A stretch of 64,000 nucleotides of DNA from an uncultured Clostridia bacterium (GCA_937884975.1 CAKZZS010000079.1:10129-74128), one strand, 5' to 3'. Counted from the stretch's first letter, positions 32,495 to 41,867 are shown. Program-made: numbers and translations. The notes: generated by a model not told the origin, from the sequence alone.

Positions 32495-32523
32495 TTGCAA
32501 TACGGACGATATTTTGATAGAAT
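32495..32523 (+). promoter_or_regulatory. SigA-type promoter of manA
   Basis: TTGCAA (32495-32500), 17-base spacer, TAGAAT (32518-32523); GGAGGG at 32539-32544 is 6 bases before the ATG at 32551. Confidence 0.6.
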
Positions 32524-32550
32524 TGAGTTGTAATTTTTGGAGGGATGAAT

Positions 32551-33498
32551 ATGTTTTTACTCTCACCTGTTTTTAAGGATTATATCTGGGGCGGAAACCG
32601 CCTGAAAAAGGATTTCGGCTTTGAAAACGAGCTTGAAAAAACCGCCGAAGCGTGGGTACTTTCGTGTCATAAGGATGGCGAAAACACGGTTCTCAACGGA
32701 AAATACAAGGGAAAGCTTTTAAGCGAAATTCTCACTCCCGAAATGAAGGGTACAAACGCAGACAGGTTTGACTTTTTTCCTCTTCTCATAAAGCTTATTG
32801 ACGCAAAGGACAACCTTTCTCTTCAGGTGCACCCGGACAACGAATACGCCCTGAAAAACGAAAACGAATACGGTAAAACCGAATGCTGGTACATTCTTGA
32901 CTGCGATAAAAATTCCGAGCTTATTTACGGCTTTAAAGAGGATATTTCGTCAGAGGAATTCAGAAAGGCAATTGAAAACGATACGGTGCTTGAAAAGGTC
33001 AACCGCGTCAAGGTCAAAAAGGGCGATTTCTTTTTCATCGACTCGGGTACGCTTCACGCAATAGGCAAGGGTATTCTTCTTGCGGAAATTCAGCAGAATT
33101 CAAATACTACCTACCGTGTTTATGACTATAACAGATTAGGTAATGACGGAAAGCCCAGACCGCTTCATATTGACAAGGCGGTTGACGTGACGAAATGCCA
33201 AAAGCCCGCTCGCAATTACAGTCCCGAGGGCGAGACGGAAAAATTTGACGTGTATGAAAAAACGCTTCTGACAAAATGCGATTTATTTACTGTCGCGATT
33301 TACGAAGTTAAAAAAGAGGTTGCCCTGTACGCCGATGAAACCTCGTTTATTTCCGTGCTTGTCACTGACGGAAACGGCACAATAGCGAATAAGGACGAAA
33401 AATTTGAAATCAAAAAGGGCGACAGCGTATTTATACCTGCGTCGGAAGGCGAAATAAAAATAAAAGGAAAGCTCAGATTCATTAAAACAACGGTATAA
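32551..33498 (+). CDS. manA: Mannose-6-phosphate isomerase, class I
   Basis: A 315-residue cupin-fold isomerase: DYIWGGNRLKKDFGF, LIKLIDAKDNLSLQVHPDNEYA (zinc ligand His), KTECWYILD, FFIDSGTLHAIGKGILLAEIQQNSNTTYRVYDY (zinc ligand His and substrate loop). It interconverts mannose 6-phosphate and fructose 6-phosphate. The ATG at 32551 is chosen because the one at 32545 abuts the ribosome-binding site. Single-gene unit. Confidence 0.94.
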   Translation: MFLLSPVFKDYIWGGNRLKKDFGFENELEKTAEAWVLSCHKDGENTVLNGKYKGKLLSEILTPEMKGTNADRFDFFPLLIKLIDAKDNLSLQVHPDNEYALKNENEYGKTECWYILDCDKNSELIYGFKEDISSEEFRKAIENDTVLEKVNRVKVKKGDFFFIDSGTLHAIGKGILLAEIQQNSNTTYRVYDYNRLGNDGKPRPLHIDKAVDVTKCQKPARNYSPEGETEKFDVYEKTLLTKCDLFTVAIYEVKKEVALYADETSFISVLVTDGNGTIANKDEKFEIKKGDSVFIPASEGEIKIKGKLRFIKTTV

Positions 33499-33503
33499 AG
33501 TTC

Positions 33504-33542
33504 AAAAACCTCCTTATCGGTATCGCCCTTTAGGAGGTTTTT
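33504..33542. terminator. Bidirectional terminator between manA and sigE
   Basis: AAAAACCTCC and GGAGGTTTTT arms around an 18-base loop with flanking A and T tracts on both sides. Confidence 0.8.
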
Positions 33543-33549
33543 AAATTAT

Positions 33550-34263
33550 TTATTTCATCTGCTTTGTCAGAGAATTACGAAGATTAAGTATTATTTTCTT
33601 TTCGAGCCGTGAAATATAGCTTTGGGAAATTCCCATTATATCGGCAACCTCCTTTTGGGTGTGCTCTTCCCCTGAGCCGAAGCCGAAGCGCAGATACATT
33701 AACTGTTTTTCCCTCTCTTCAAGGGAATTTACCGCTTCCAGCAGCATTTTCTTTTCATCCTCGTACTCGATTCCGTGGCTTACCGTATCGGCGTCGCTTG
33801 CGAGCACGTCTCCGAGCAACAGCTCGTTTCCGTCGGAATCGGTATTTAAAGGCTCGTCAATTGAAACCTCAACCTTACGCGACCCGATTTTTCTTAAATA
33901 CATAAGTATTTCATTTTCAATACATCTTGAAGCGTAGGTTGCAAGCTTTATGTTCTTTTCGGGGCGGAAGGTGTTGACCGCCTTTATTAGTCCCATTGTG
34001 CCTATAGAAGTCAAATCCTCGGTTGACACGCCCGAGCGTTCGAACTTTTTTGCAATGTAAACGACTAATCGCAGATTATGGACAATGAGCTTTTCCTTTG
34101 CGCTTTTCTCCCCGTTTATCAGCTGGGCAAAAATCTCCTTTTCCTGCTGTTCGGTAAGCGGTTCGGGAAGCGAAGCGCCGGAGCCGATATAGTGAACGGG
34201 CGTCCTTTTAAAAATCAGTTGAAGCTTTAAATATATTTTATTTATTATTTTTAACGGTTTCAT
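33550..34263 (-). CDS. sigE: Sporulation sigma factor SigE (pro-sigma-E)
   Basis: A 237-residue sigma-70 family protein of the mother-cell early type. It has the pro-sequence (IINKIYLKLQLIF) followed by the cleavage region VHYIGSGASLPEPLTEQQE, matching the VYYIGGSEALPPPL region of Bacillus. Region 2 is LIVHNLRLVVYIAKKF...TSIGTMGLIKAVNTF...CIENEILMYLR and region 4 is QKEVADIMGISQSYISRLEKKI. SpoIIGA, encoded upstream and overlapping by 26 bases, would remove the pro-sequence. sigG, usually the next gene, is missing; manA lies there instead. Confidence 0.95.
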   Translation of the reverse strand: MKPLKIINKIYLKLQLIFKRTPVHYIGSGASLPEPLTEQQEKEIFAQLINGEKSAKEKLIVHNLRLVVYIAKKFERSGVSTEDLTSIGTMGLIKAVNTFRPEKNIKLATYASRCIENEILMYLRKIGSRKVEVSIDEPLNTDSDGNELLLGDVLASDADTVSHGIEYEDEKKMLLEAVNSLEEREKQLMYLRFGFGSGEEHTQKEVADIMGISQSYISRLEKKIILNLRNSLTKQMK

Positions 34264-35089
34264 CTTTTTTACTCCCAAATTCAAATATCATTGGATTTAT
34301 AAGCGCGCCGTACTCCCCGTCCGAAAGACTTTCGTCACTTAAGGCGATTACGGGAGAGGCAATTTCATATTTTTTTCCGTCATAGTAAACGGTCATTTTG
34401 TCGGCTCTTACGGTTTTAAGAATACCCGTGCCGAGCGCCGTTTTAACCGGTACAACGCCGAAACGGTTTTCGTTTGCATTTTCCGTTATCCGTTTTACCG
34501 CGCTTTTTTCAACGGTTGTAACGGGTTTGTTTGTGAAAACGTCCGTAAGCGAATTTCCGCTGTCCGCAAGTCCCTTTAAGACAACGGTTTTGGAGTTCAT
34601 TTCAATACTCACAGTGCAAAGCGTATTATCCGACGAATAGCGTTTTAAAAGGAAGACGAACAGCTTTATGAATAAGTAACAGACCACCGCGCAAATGACA
34701 AACGCCCTTACGCTTATGTCAAAATAGACCGCGCCGTTATTGAGAGTCATTTTTTCGGGTCTGAAAACAAGATATACCGCAAACATAACCCCTGCAAACG
34801 AAAAGCTGACAAAAAGCACGCTTCCGAGAGACCGCAGAAACGCCCTTGCGTTTTCAAAGCCGAATGCGATTAAGGTCATTATCACCGCGCCGAAAGCCTT
34901 TATCAAAACGGAAAACAGCTTTCCCATATCGGGCAGAAGCAGCATAAGCGAAAAAAAGCCGCCGAAGAGACTTGAAAAAAGAAGCCTGATTTTTCCTAAC
35001 CGAATACGCCGAAGCGCGCCTGCGCCGAGAAGCAGCAGACAGTTTATAAGCGTATTGAGAAAAACGAGGACGTCTATGTAAATAACCAT
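34238..35089 (-). CDS. spoIIGA: Sigma-E processing peptidase SpoIIGA
   Basis: A 283-residue protein with five N-terminal membrane helices (starting IYIDVLVFLNTLINCLLLL) and a C-terminal aspartic protease-like domain with the active-site motif KGLADSGNSL. It cleaves pro-sigma-E in the mother cell on a signal from the forespore. The ATG follows a strong hairpin (35097-35128) with only seven bases between, so the ribosome-binding site (AGGTTG) would be in the stem. Overlaps sigE. Confidence 0.93.
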   Translation of the reverse strand: MVIYIDVLVFLNTLINCLLLLGAGALRRIRLGKIRLLFSSLFGGFFSLMLLLPDMGKLFSVLIKAFGAVIMTLIAFGFENARAFLRSLGSVLFVSFSFAGVMFAVYLVFRPEKMTLNNGAVYFDISVRAFVICAVVCYLFIKLFVFLLKRYSSDNTLCTVSIEMNSKTVVLKGLADSGNSLTDVFTNKPVTTVEKSAVKRITENANENRFGVVPVKTALGTGILKTVRADKMTVYYDGKKYEIASPVIALSDESLSDGEYGALINPMIFEFGSKKDETVKNNK

Positions 35090-35096
35090 AAAAAAT

Positions 35097-35128
35097 CAAC
35101 CTGCTATCATTATAAGGATAGCAGGTTG
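35097..35128 (-). terminator. Hairpin between ruvX and spoIIGA
   Basis: CAACCTGCTATC/GATAGCAGGTTG, 12 perfect pairs with an 8-base loop, followed on the minus strand by ATTTTTT and then the spoIIGA ATG. It should terminate pbp-ruvX transcripts. TATAAT lies in its loop region (35109-35114), so a spoIIGA promoter might overlap it. Confidence 0.8.
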
Positions 35129-35154
35129 AAAAAAACATAAAACCGTGTCGCGTA

Positions 35155-35571
35155 TTATTTATTTTTTTGACTTTTAATATAGTCTTCAAGAATCATAACC
35201 GCCGAAAGAGCGTCAACAACCGCCTTGCGCTTTTTCCCCCTCGTATCGGTGACGTTAAGCGCCCTGTGAGCCATAACGGTTGTAAGTCTTTCATCAAAAA
35301 GCACCGTTTCAATTCCGGAATAATCGCCTAATTTTTCCGCAAATTCTCTGCACGCTTCAGCGCGGAACCCCAAAGTGCCGTCCATATTTTTAGGAAGACC
35401 GACAACAATTTTTTTAGCTCCCTTTTCCCTTGCAATTTCGGTAACCTTTTCTATAACTCTTTTGTCATAGCCGTCGTTTATAACCGTCACGGGGAAGCAC
35501 AGTAAACCGTCGTTATTGCAGCAGGCTATGCCCGTGCGCTTATCGCCGTAATCCACAGAAAGCAACGTCAT
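35155..35571 (-). CDS. ruvX: RuvX/YqgF family RNase H-fold protein (pre-16S rRNA nuclease)
   Basis: A 138-residue RNase H-fold protein: LLSVDYGDKRTGIACCNNDG, KKIVVGLPKNMDGTLG, VLFDERLTTVMAHRAL and DALSAVMILEDYI carry the acidic active-site residues. The family processes the 5' end of 16S rRNA. The ATG at 35571 is one base beyond the stop of the penicillin-binding protein gene, so translation is coupled. A longer frame runs upstream but only reads the Thr-rich tail of that gene out of frame. Confidence 0.93.
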   Translation of the reverse strand: MTLLSVDYGDKRTGIACCNNDGLLCFPVTVINDGYDKRVIEKVTEIAREKGAKKIVVGLPKNMDGTLGFRAEACREFAEKLGDYSGIETVLFDERLTTVMAHRALNVTDTRGKKRKAVVDALSAVMILEDYIKSQKNK

Positions 35572-35572
35572 A

Positions 35573-37948
35573 TTATTCATCATCTTCCCATTCGTCAATA
35601 ATGTTCGGATCCCTTGTGGTGCTTTCGGTCGTGCTTTCCGTTGTGGTTTCAACCGTTGTTTTCTCCGTTGTCGGAACAGTTGTCTTTTCGGCTGTCGTCT
35701 TTTCGGTTGTCTTTTCAGTGGTTTTGGCTGTCGTCTTTTCGTTCTTCTTTGTGGTCTTTTCGCCCTTCTTTGTTGTTGAGGTGCTCTCGTCCTCTTCGTC
35801 CTCTTCGTTTTTACCGTCACAGGTCTTCGGCAAGTGACTTGCGGAGTACCAGCCCATTGCGGTATTAGCGCAGGAGTCGGTGGCAAGATTTCCCGTTGCA
35901 AGGCAGTAAGCGCGCTGAACAACGGTATTGCTCGTAACAAAGGTCTTTGAGCGGTCAAGATTTTCGTGAAGGGGATTCATAATCTCCCTGAATATTTTAC
36001 CTGCAGGGTTGCCCGAATCTGTAACCTCGCGGTTTTTATCGTATCCGTACCAGACAGCCGCAACGTAATATGGCGTTCCGCCTGCAAACCAACGGTCAAA
36101 GCTGTCCGTGGTAGTACCCGTTTTAGCCATTGTCGGGAAGCCCGCTACCGAATACGCTCCGCCGGTACCCGACGGGTCGGTGGTAACGGTCTGAAGAAGC
36201 TTACACATAATCTCCGCCGTGTCGCCGCTCATTACCTGCTCGCCCTTGTCGTCGTGCTGAAGAAGAATGGTTTTTCCCGTGCTGTCGGTAACCTTATAGT
36301 AGCAATAGGGCTTATAGTAGACGCCGCCGTTGCCGAAGGTTGCGTAAGCCGCCGCCATTTCAAGCGTTGTAATACCGTAGCTCATTGAACCGGTTGCAAG
36401 CTGGGAGTAACCCTCGTCGCTGTATTCGCCCTCGGTAACCGCAGTTGAAATGTGCATATTGTTTACAAGCCACTCAAACGAGGTGTGAACGCCGACGCGC
36501 TTAAGCGTCTGGGCTGAAATTGTATTAAGCGAACGCGCAATACCCTTCTGAACGGGTATTAAATCGTCGGGTCCGCCGACCCATCCGCCCTGGTTTCTGG
36601 GCCATATCATACCGTCAAGGGTCATAATTCCGTAGTTCGGAAGCATTGTTGACCAGGTTACCTCATTATTTTCAATGGCAACCGAGTATACGCTCAACGG
36701 CTTAATTGAAGAACCGGGCTGTCTGGGGCTGTCCGCCGCGCGGTTAAGGGAACGGTTTTCCGTCTTTTCGCCTGCGCCGCCCATAATGCCGCAGACTCTT
36801 CCCTCGTAGTCCATTATGGTCATAGAGGACTGAACCTCATCGTTTGCAAAGCCGATGCGGTTTACATAAATCTCCTCCATCTGCTCCTGGACCTTCATAT
36901 CAATAGCGGCGTAAATGCGAAGTCCGCCCGAATAAAGCTTGTTATTAGCCTGCTGATATGTGTAATCGTATTTTTCAATAAGGTCGTCAATTACGCTGTC
37001 AATAACGTAGTCGATGTAATAGCTGTTGACGGTCTCCTTCTCCTCGACATCCTCATCCTTCTCCTTTGAAGATACCTTTTTCTTACCCTCGGTGAAGGTA
37101 AGACCCTTTTCGAGCTGATCGTGAGCCTCGTCATATTCCTCCTGAGTGATACAGCCCTGGTCAAGCATAGCGTAAATGCAGACCTTCGCTCTGTAGTAGT
37201 TGTCCTCGGGATGGATAGTCGGGTCGTTTGCCGACGGGTACTGGGTAATCGCGGCAAGGCAGGCGCATTCCGCAAGCGTAAGCTCGGAAACATCCTTTCC
37301 GAAATAATACTCGGAAGCAGTCTGAACGCCGTAACAGCCGTGAGAAAGGTATATCGTATTCATATACGCTTCAAGAATTTCGTTTTTATCGTAATATTTT
37401 TCAAGGTTCAAAGCATATTCGATTTCACGGTACTTACGAACAAAGGTGCGCTTATTTTCCTGGGTAAGGTTTTTAATAAGCTGCTGGGTAATCGTTGAAC
37501 CGCCCTGCGAGCCGCCCTTTGTAAGAATGGAAGCAACTCGGTACCAGTCAACGCCGTGGTGAGAAAGGAAACGCTTGTCCTCAAGACAGATAAACGCGTC
37601 CTGAAAATCCTGCGGAATTTTATCAATGTCAACCCAGATACGGTTCTCCGCGCCGTGCAGCGACTTTAACTCTATAAGCTTTTTGTCATCATCGTACGCG
37701 TAGATAATCGTTGTCTGATCCTGGTTTTCCTTATACACATTAAGGTCAATAACCTTATCGCCGTTGACAACGGAAACAACGTCGTGAACAATGTAGCCCA
37801 CAACGGTAAGTCCGACAATGGCGGCTATCAGAAAACAGCACCAGAACGCAGTAAAAATAATACTGCGTCTTTTAATCTGCTTGGCTGTTCTTGCCTTCTT
37901 CGGTTTTCTTTTCTTTTTGGCGTTTGTGCTCGACTTTTTTACTGCCAT
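35573..37948 (-). CDS. Class A penicillin-binding protein (PBP1A-like)
   Basis: A 791-residue bifunctional cell-wall synthase. A basic cytoplasmic tail and one membrane helix (about 30-60) lead into the glycosyltransferase domain (EDKRFLSHHGVDWYRV, GGSTITQQLIKNL) and transpeptidase domain (Ser-x-x-Lys in RQPGSSIKPLS, KTG box in MAKTGTTTD). The last 75 residues are a Thr/Lys/Glu-rich low-complexity tail (repeats of TTEKTT) ending in an acidic motif. Start MAVKKSSTN is chosen although its GGGAGG is 13 bases away. It heads an operon with ruvX. Confidence 0.93.
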   Translation of the reverse strand: MAVKKSSTNAKKKRKPKKARTAKQIKRRSIIFTAFWCCFLIAAIVGLTVVGYIVHDVVSVVNGDKVIDLNVYKENQDQTTIIYAYDDDKKLIELKSLHGAENRIWVDIDKIPQDFQDAFICLEDKRFLSHHGVDWYRVASILTKGGSQGGSTITQQLIKNLTQENKRTFVRKYREIEYALNLEKYYDKNEILEAYMNTIYLSHGCYGVQTASEYYFGKDVSELTLAECACLAAITQYPSANDPTIHPEDNYYRAKVCIYAMLDQGCITQEEYDEAHDQLEKGLTFTEGKKKVSSKEKDEDVEEKETVNSYYIDYVIDSVIDDLIEKYDYTYQQANNKLYSGGLRIYAAIDMKVQEQMEEIYVNRIGFANDEVQSSMTIMDYEGRVCGIMGGAGEKTENRSLNRAADSPRQPGSSIKPLSVYSVAIENNEVTWSTMLPNYGIMTLDGMIWPRNQGGWVGGPDDLIPVQKGIARSLNTISAQTLKRVGVHTSFEWLVNNMHISTAVTEGEYSDEGYSQLATGSMSYGITTLEMAAAYATFGNGGVYYKPYCYYKVTDSTGKTILLQHDDKGEQVMSGDTAEIMCKLLQTVTTDPSGTGGAYSVAGFPTMAKTGTTTDSFDRWFAGGTPYYVAAVWYGYDKNREVTDSGNPAGKIFREIMNPLHENLDRSKTFVTSNTVVQRAYCLATGNLATDSCANTAMGWYSASHLPKTCDGKNEEDEEDESTSTTKKGEKTTKKNEKTTAKTTEKTTEKTTAEKTTVPTTEKTTVETTTESTTESTTRDPNIIDEWEDDE

Positions 37949-38120
37949 AAGAAATGCTTTGCCTCCCGATATTAAAGAAAATATGTGGATTTCTCCATTA
38001 TCCTGTATATTATAACACAAAAATACGAAAATGTTTAGTCTTTTTTAATATTTTTTATTTAAGATTAAAAATTATATTATCTGTCAAAAATAAGAAAGAA
38101 AAAATGAGGTGAAAAGAAAA

Positions 38121-38441
38121 ATGAAAAGAAAAAATAAATCCGTACTTAAAGCGGTTAAAGTCGCCCAGATATTTGTCCTGTCCTTTGCGCTCTCCTCCTT
38201 CGCGTCCGTAAACGGTGAAAACAGCGCCGAACAAAAAACGGAAAAGCCGACGGCTTACTATACGCTTTCGGAATACGACGGGCGCATTGCGGTTTTTGAA
38301 AACGGAAGCAGTAAGCCGATTGAGGTTTTTGACACCTATATTTCTTCCCTGCCCTACACGGAGCAAAATGAAATAATAAACGGAATTACCGCCGAAAGCA
38401 AATCCGAGCTTCAAAAGCTTATTGAGGACTACACAAGTTAA
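38121..38441 (+). CDS. Small exported protein with BofC C-terminal-like domain
   Basis: A 106-residue protein with a basic start, an uncleaved or cleavable hydrophobic helix (about 10-30, VKVAQIFVLSFALSSFASV) and a C-terminal domain YYTLSEYDGRIAVFENG...SSLPYTEQNEIINGI...ELQKLIEDYTS. This order (beta hairpin, LP motif, NGI, LxxLxEDY-S) resembles the BofC C-terminal domain; BofC in Bacillus restrains SpoIVB. The link is from memory of the motif pattern. GAGGTG precedes the ATG by 9 bases. Divergent from pbp. Confidence 0.6.
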   Translation: MKRKNKSVLKAVKVAQIFVLSFALSSFASVNGENSAEQKTEKPTAYYTLSEYDGRIAVFENGSSKPIEVFDTYISSLPYTEQNEIINGITAESKSELQKLIEDYTS

Positions 38442-38442
38442 A

Positions 38443-41106
38443 TTATTTTATTGTTATTTCAGCCCTTTTAACGCTTCCGTCAAGAGTTATTTCAATTTCG
38501 CCTCCGAAACGGGAAACAAAGCCGTTATATTCCTTTCCGTTTACAAAAACGGTATAATCCTTTCCCTCGTCAAGCGCGACCACGACGGAATACTTTTCGT
38601 TTTCACCGAAATATTCAAGCGAAGCGGAAAACTCGTCGTTTCTTTCCGAAAAACGGCTTTCCTTTACAAGACAGTCAAAGCCGCAGTTAAACGTGCCCTT
38701 TTTAAAGTATGCAAAGCTCCACAGATTTATCGGAGCGGACAGTCCGCCGAAATTGTGGAACCAGCCTCCCCTGCCCGTTTTTATATTCACCATTTCAAAG
38801 GTGTAGTAGGAATATTCGCATTCCTTTTTCCAAGCTTCAAGCGCAGTTTTTGCGATTTTAAACGCAAAATCCGTTTCGCCCAGGTCAAGCATTGTTTTCC
38901 AGAAAAACCACTGGTGAGAGAACCAGACGTTTCCGTTCCAATAGCCGTTATCGGTGTAATATGAAGAGGTCATATCAACCGCGCTTATACCGACCGGGCT
39001 GAAAATCTGTTCTTCGTTCATTAAATGAGCGAGGAGCTTTTCTTTTTGGTTTTTATCCACAGCGCCTGCAATTAACGGATACATTCCGTCAATTGTCCTG
39101 TTGAGATTTTCGCCGTTTTCGGTTGTCAACCTCTCCTTAAACGAGCCGTCGGCGTTATGGATTACATAGGAAAAATATCCGCTTTTTTCATCCCACGAAT
39201 AATCGTTAAGAGCCTTTGTCAGGCGTTTAATATCGCTTTCGTACTCCTTAATATCCTCGTCCTTTTTAAGTAACGAAGCCATTATTTTAAGCAGCCTTGC
39301 GCTCCTTATAACCTGACAGGAGGAAATGACGGGCGCGGTTACTCCCTGAATATTTCTTTCGTACATTTCAACCTGCGGCGGCAGGTCATCCATACCCGAG
39401 CAATTGTAAAAATAATCAAAGGTCGTTGTAAGTCCCGTTTTGAATTTTGACGTGGTGCTGTTTCTTATTTCACCTGCAAGGAAGCGGTAAAAATGCCTTG
39501 CCTTTTCGTAATACGAAAGCGCAACGGATTTGTCGGAAATGCTGTTCATCATTTCAAAAAGCTCGTAAAGATGAACCGGTACGGGTGAGCCGTGAAGCAG
39601 GAACGCAAAATCCGGGTTATTTTCGTCACAAAGGTATGTGTCGAGAATATATTTTGCATTTTCTTTATTAAGATAAAGCATATCAAGGCCTATAAAGCCG
39701 CTGTCCCAGGTATAGAAGGAGTCCCAGCGTTTGCCAGGCGTGTGGTGGACGACAAAATCCCCCTGCTTATAAAGCGGATAAACCGTATTTGTAAGCATTG
39801 CCGAGGCTAAAAGCCTATTTGAAAACTCGTATTTTTTACCCTGTGAATTAAAGGAAAACTCCAACGCCTTTTTGCTTTTTTCAAGGTATATTTTTTCATA
39901 TTCCCCGGGCGTCTTATATTCCGTTTCGCCAAAGGAAACAACCGCATATTCCGTTGCCAAGGAGTTTTCGTCAACAAAAATCGAATGGACAACGCAATTA
40001 TGGTAATATCCCTCGTCCGAATGCTTCTGAGAAAACGAGCCCGAAAAGGTTTCAAGCATATTGTCAAAGCTTTCATCAGCCTGGGAAAGTCGGGAGGTCG
40101 GGCAATCCTCAAGACAGCCGCTGTCAATTTCCCTTATACGGGTATTTTTATTAAAGGTCCTTATTTTAAACGGCTTTTCAACGCCCTTATACAAAACGCT
40201 GCTCAAAAGTCCGTCTGAAAACGTTTCGTTTTTTATTATCGGTTTTCTTTCGTACTCTTTTCTTTCGGTTGAAACGCTTTCGCCCTTTTCCGTTACGGCG
40301 ATAAAATCCAGTTCAATTCCGCCCGTGCCGAGTGAAACAAGCTCAATTGAGTCAGCCTTTTCAATTTCAAAATACGCTATTTCAAATTTTTCCGAAGAGT
40401 TGAAAACAACCTTTTTGCCGTTTAGCAAAAATTCTGCATTTTCGCCGCCTGTCGTCCTGTAACGCACAGCCGCAACGGGTGAAGAAAAGGAATATTCGCT
40501 TTTTACGCAATACTTAACGCTGTCGCCCTTTGTTTCGCCAAAGGGCGGAAAGATCTTTAAACGGTATTGGTTTCTTGTATTGTCGCCGAGTCCGTTATGG
40601 CAGACGAATTCATCGCTTAACATTTCTCCCCTTTTAAGTCCGTCACAGGTCTGTTCGTTCCAGGGAGAGTTTTTTTCATAGTGATAGCTTTCATAGTCAA
40701 CCGCATTTATAAAAACGCTTTTTTCGGGCAAAAGCGCCTCGGTTTTATAAACAAACGGATACTCAAGAGCCGAAAAATAATTGACAAGGCAGTTTTGCAT
40801 TAGAGAGGAATTATTAACTATTTGAGTCCTTATAAGCGCGCTTTCATTGTCAAGAAGGCAAAAGGACACATCGGCGTAAACCTTGTCCTTCCACTCAAGG
40901 TCAACGCGGTATGACCAGAAATCAAGCTCGCCCGAAGCCGACCACGGATGCCAGCCAACGGGAAGCGTTACGTTCGGCATTCTCGTATCGGAATTGGACA
41001 TTGCAGGCGAACAGATGAAATCAAACCTTGCTCCGCGGTCCTCGGCGCTTTCGGTTATCCTTGAAACGCCGAAATATTTTTTTGAGTAGGGTCCCCAAAT
41101 GAACAT
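38443..41106 (-). CDS. Six-hairpin glycosidase (MGH1/GH63-like)
   Basis: An 887-residue protein. Residues about 1-400 are beta-rich. Residues about 420-760 form an (alpha/alpha)6 barrel with KRWDSFYTWDSGFIGLDML, FLLHGSPVPVHLYELFEMM, GVTAPVISSCQV, NRTIDGMYPLIAGAV and YWNGNVWFSHQWFFWKTM. The motif set matches the MGH1-like glycoside hydrolase clan that includes GH63 and GH37. The C-terminal 90 residues form a beta domain. No signal peptide. Substrate not determinable; an alpha-glucoside or mannoside is plausible. Divergent from sigK. Confidence 0.75.
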   Translation of the reverse strand: MFIWGPYSKKYFGVSRITESAEDRGARFDFICSPAMSNSDTRMPNVTLPVGWHPWSASGELDFWSYRVDLEWKDKVYADVSFCLLDNESALIRTQIVNNSSLMQNCLVNYFSALEYPFVYKTEALLPEKSVFINAVDYESYHYEKNSPWNEQTCDGLKRGEMLSDEFVCHNGLGDNTRNQYRLKIFPPFGETKGDSVKYCVKSEYSFSSPVAAVRYRTTGGENAEFLLNGKKVVFNSSEKFEIAYFEIEKADSIELVSLGTGGIELDFIAVTEKGESVSTERKEYERKPIIKNETFSDGLLSSVLYKGVEKPFKIRTFNKNTRIREIDSGCLEDCPTSRLSQADESFDNMLETFSGSFSQKHSDEGYYHNCVVHSIFVDENSLATEYAVVSFGETEYKTPGEYEKIYLEKSKKALEFSFNSQGKKYEFSNRLLASAMLTNTVYPLYKQGDFVVHHTPGKRWDSFYTWDSGFIGLDMLYLNKENAKYILDTYLCDENNPDFAFLLHGSPVPVHLYELFEMMNSISDKSVALSYYEKARHFYRFLAGEIRNSTTSKFKTGLTTTFDYFYNCSGMDDLPPQVEMYERNIQGVTAPVISSCQVIRSARLLKIMASLLKKDEDIKEYESDIKRLTKALNDYSWDEKSGYFSYVIHNADGSFKERLTTENGENLNRTIDGMYPLIAGAVDKNQKEKLLAHLMNEEQIFSPVGISAVDMTSSYYTDNGYWNGNVWFSHQWFFWKTMLDLGETDFAFKIAKTALEAWKKECEYSYYTFEMVNIKTGRGGWFHNFGGLSAPINLWSFAYFKKGTFNCGFDCLVKESRFSERNDEFSASLEYFGENEKYSVVVALDEGKDYTVFVNGKEYNGFVSRFGGEIEITLDGSVKRAEITIK

Positions 41107-41183
41107 AATAATTCTCCCCTGAAAAAAATTGTACTTGCAAAAGTGTCAAAGCCGAAACATATATTGAAAACGGGGTGTTTTAT

Positions 41184-41867
41184 ATGTTTTCGGTAATTTC
41201 TTCAACTTTTATGAATATGCTTTTTGTTTTGCTTCATCTCTCAAACGAGCTGTCCTTTCCGAAGCCCTTGAGCCAGAAGCGTGAAAAAGAAGAGCTTGAA
41301 AAAATGAAAAACGGCGACAAAAACGCAAGAGAAACGCTTATTCTTCATAATCTTCGCCTGGTTTCACACATTATCAAAAAGTATTACTCCTCCTCATCCG
41401 AGCAGGAGGACCTTATTTCCATAGGAACAATAGGTCTTATTAAAGGCATTGACTCGTTTAAAAGCGAAAAGGGCATAAAGCTTGCCACCTATGTTTCGCG
41501 CTGTATTGAAAACGAAATACTTATGTACTTAAGAAGCAAAAAGAAAACGAGTCTTGACGTGTCGCTGTCCGAGCCTATTGATACCGACAGCGAGGGCAAC
41601 GAATTAACGCTCATAGACGTCATTTATGCGGACGACAACATTTTTGACGAAATTGACCTTAAAATCAAAAGCGAAAAGGTCAGAAAATTTGTTGAAAGTC
41701 TGCCCGATAAAAGAGAAAGATATATCATTATAAAGCGCTACGGTCTTGACTCAAAGGAGCCGAAAACGCAAAAGGAAATTGCAAAGCAGCTGGGCATTTC
41801 ACGCTCGTACGTTTCAAGAATCGAAAAAAAGGCTCTTGAAAAGCTTCGGGATATGTTTGACGAATAA
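41184..41867 (+). CDS. sigK: Sporulation sigma factor SigK (intact, with pro-sequence)
   Basis: A 227-residue late mother-cell sigma factor. A hydrophobic pro-region (MFSVISSTFMNMLFVLLHL) precedes NELSFPKPLSQKREKEEL, as in Bacillus pro-sigma-K. Region 2 includes ILHNLRLVSHIIKKY, ISIGTIGLIKGIDSF and CIENEILMYLR, and region 4 QKEIAKQLGISRSYVSRIEKKAL. The gene is uninterrupted: no skin element. GGGGTG precedes the ATG by 6 bases. CATATATT at 41157-41164 resembles a sigma-E -10 box, but no good -35 is seen. Confidence 0.93.
   Translation: MFSVISSTFMNMLFVLLHLSNELSFPKPLSQKREKEELEKMKNGDKNARETLILHNLRLVSHIIKKYYSSSSEQEDLISIGTIGLIKGIDSFKSEKGIKLATYVSRCIENEILMYLRSKKKTSLDVSLSEPIDTDSEGNELTLIDVIYADDNIFDEIDLKIKSEKVRKFVESLPDKRERYIIIKRYGLDSKEPKTQKEIAKQLGISRSYVSRIEKKALEKLRDMFDE

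Noticed and set aside
35572..35958. N-terminal extension of RuvX (about 129 residues, rich in Arg, Pro, Lys)
   Set aside because: It is an out-of-frame reading of the Thr-rich tail of the penicillin-binding protein; RuvX homology starts at the ATG at 35571, just after that gene's stop.
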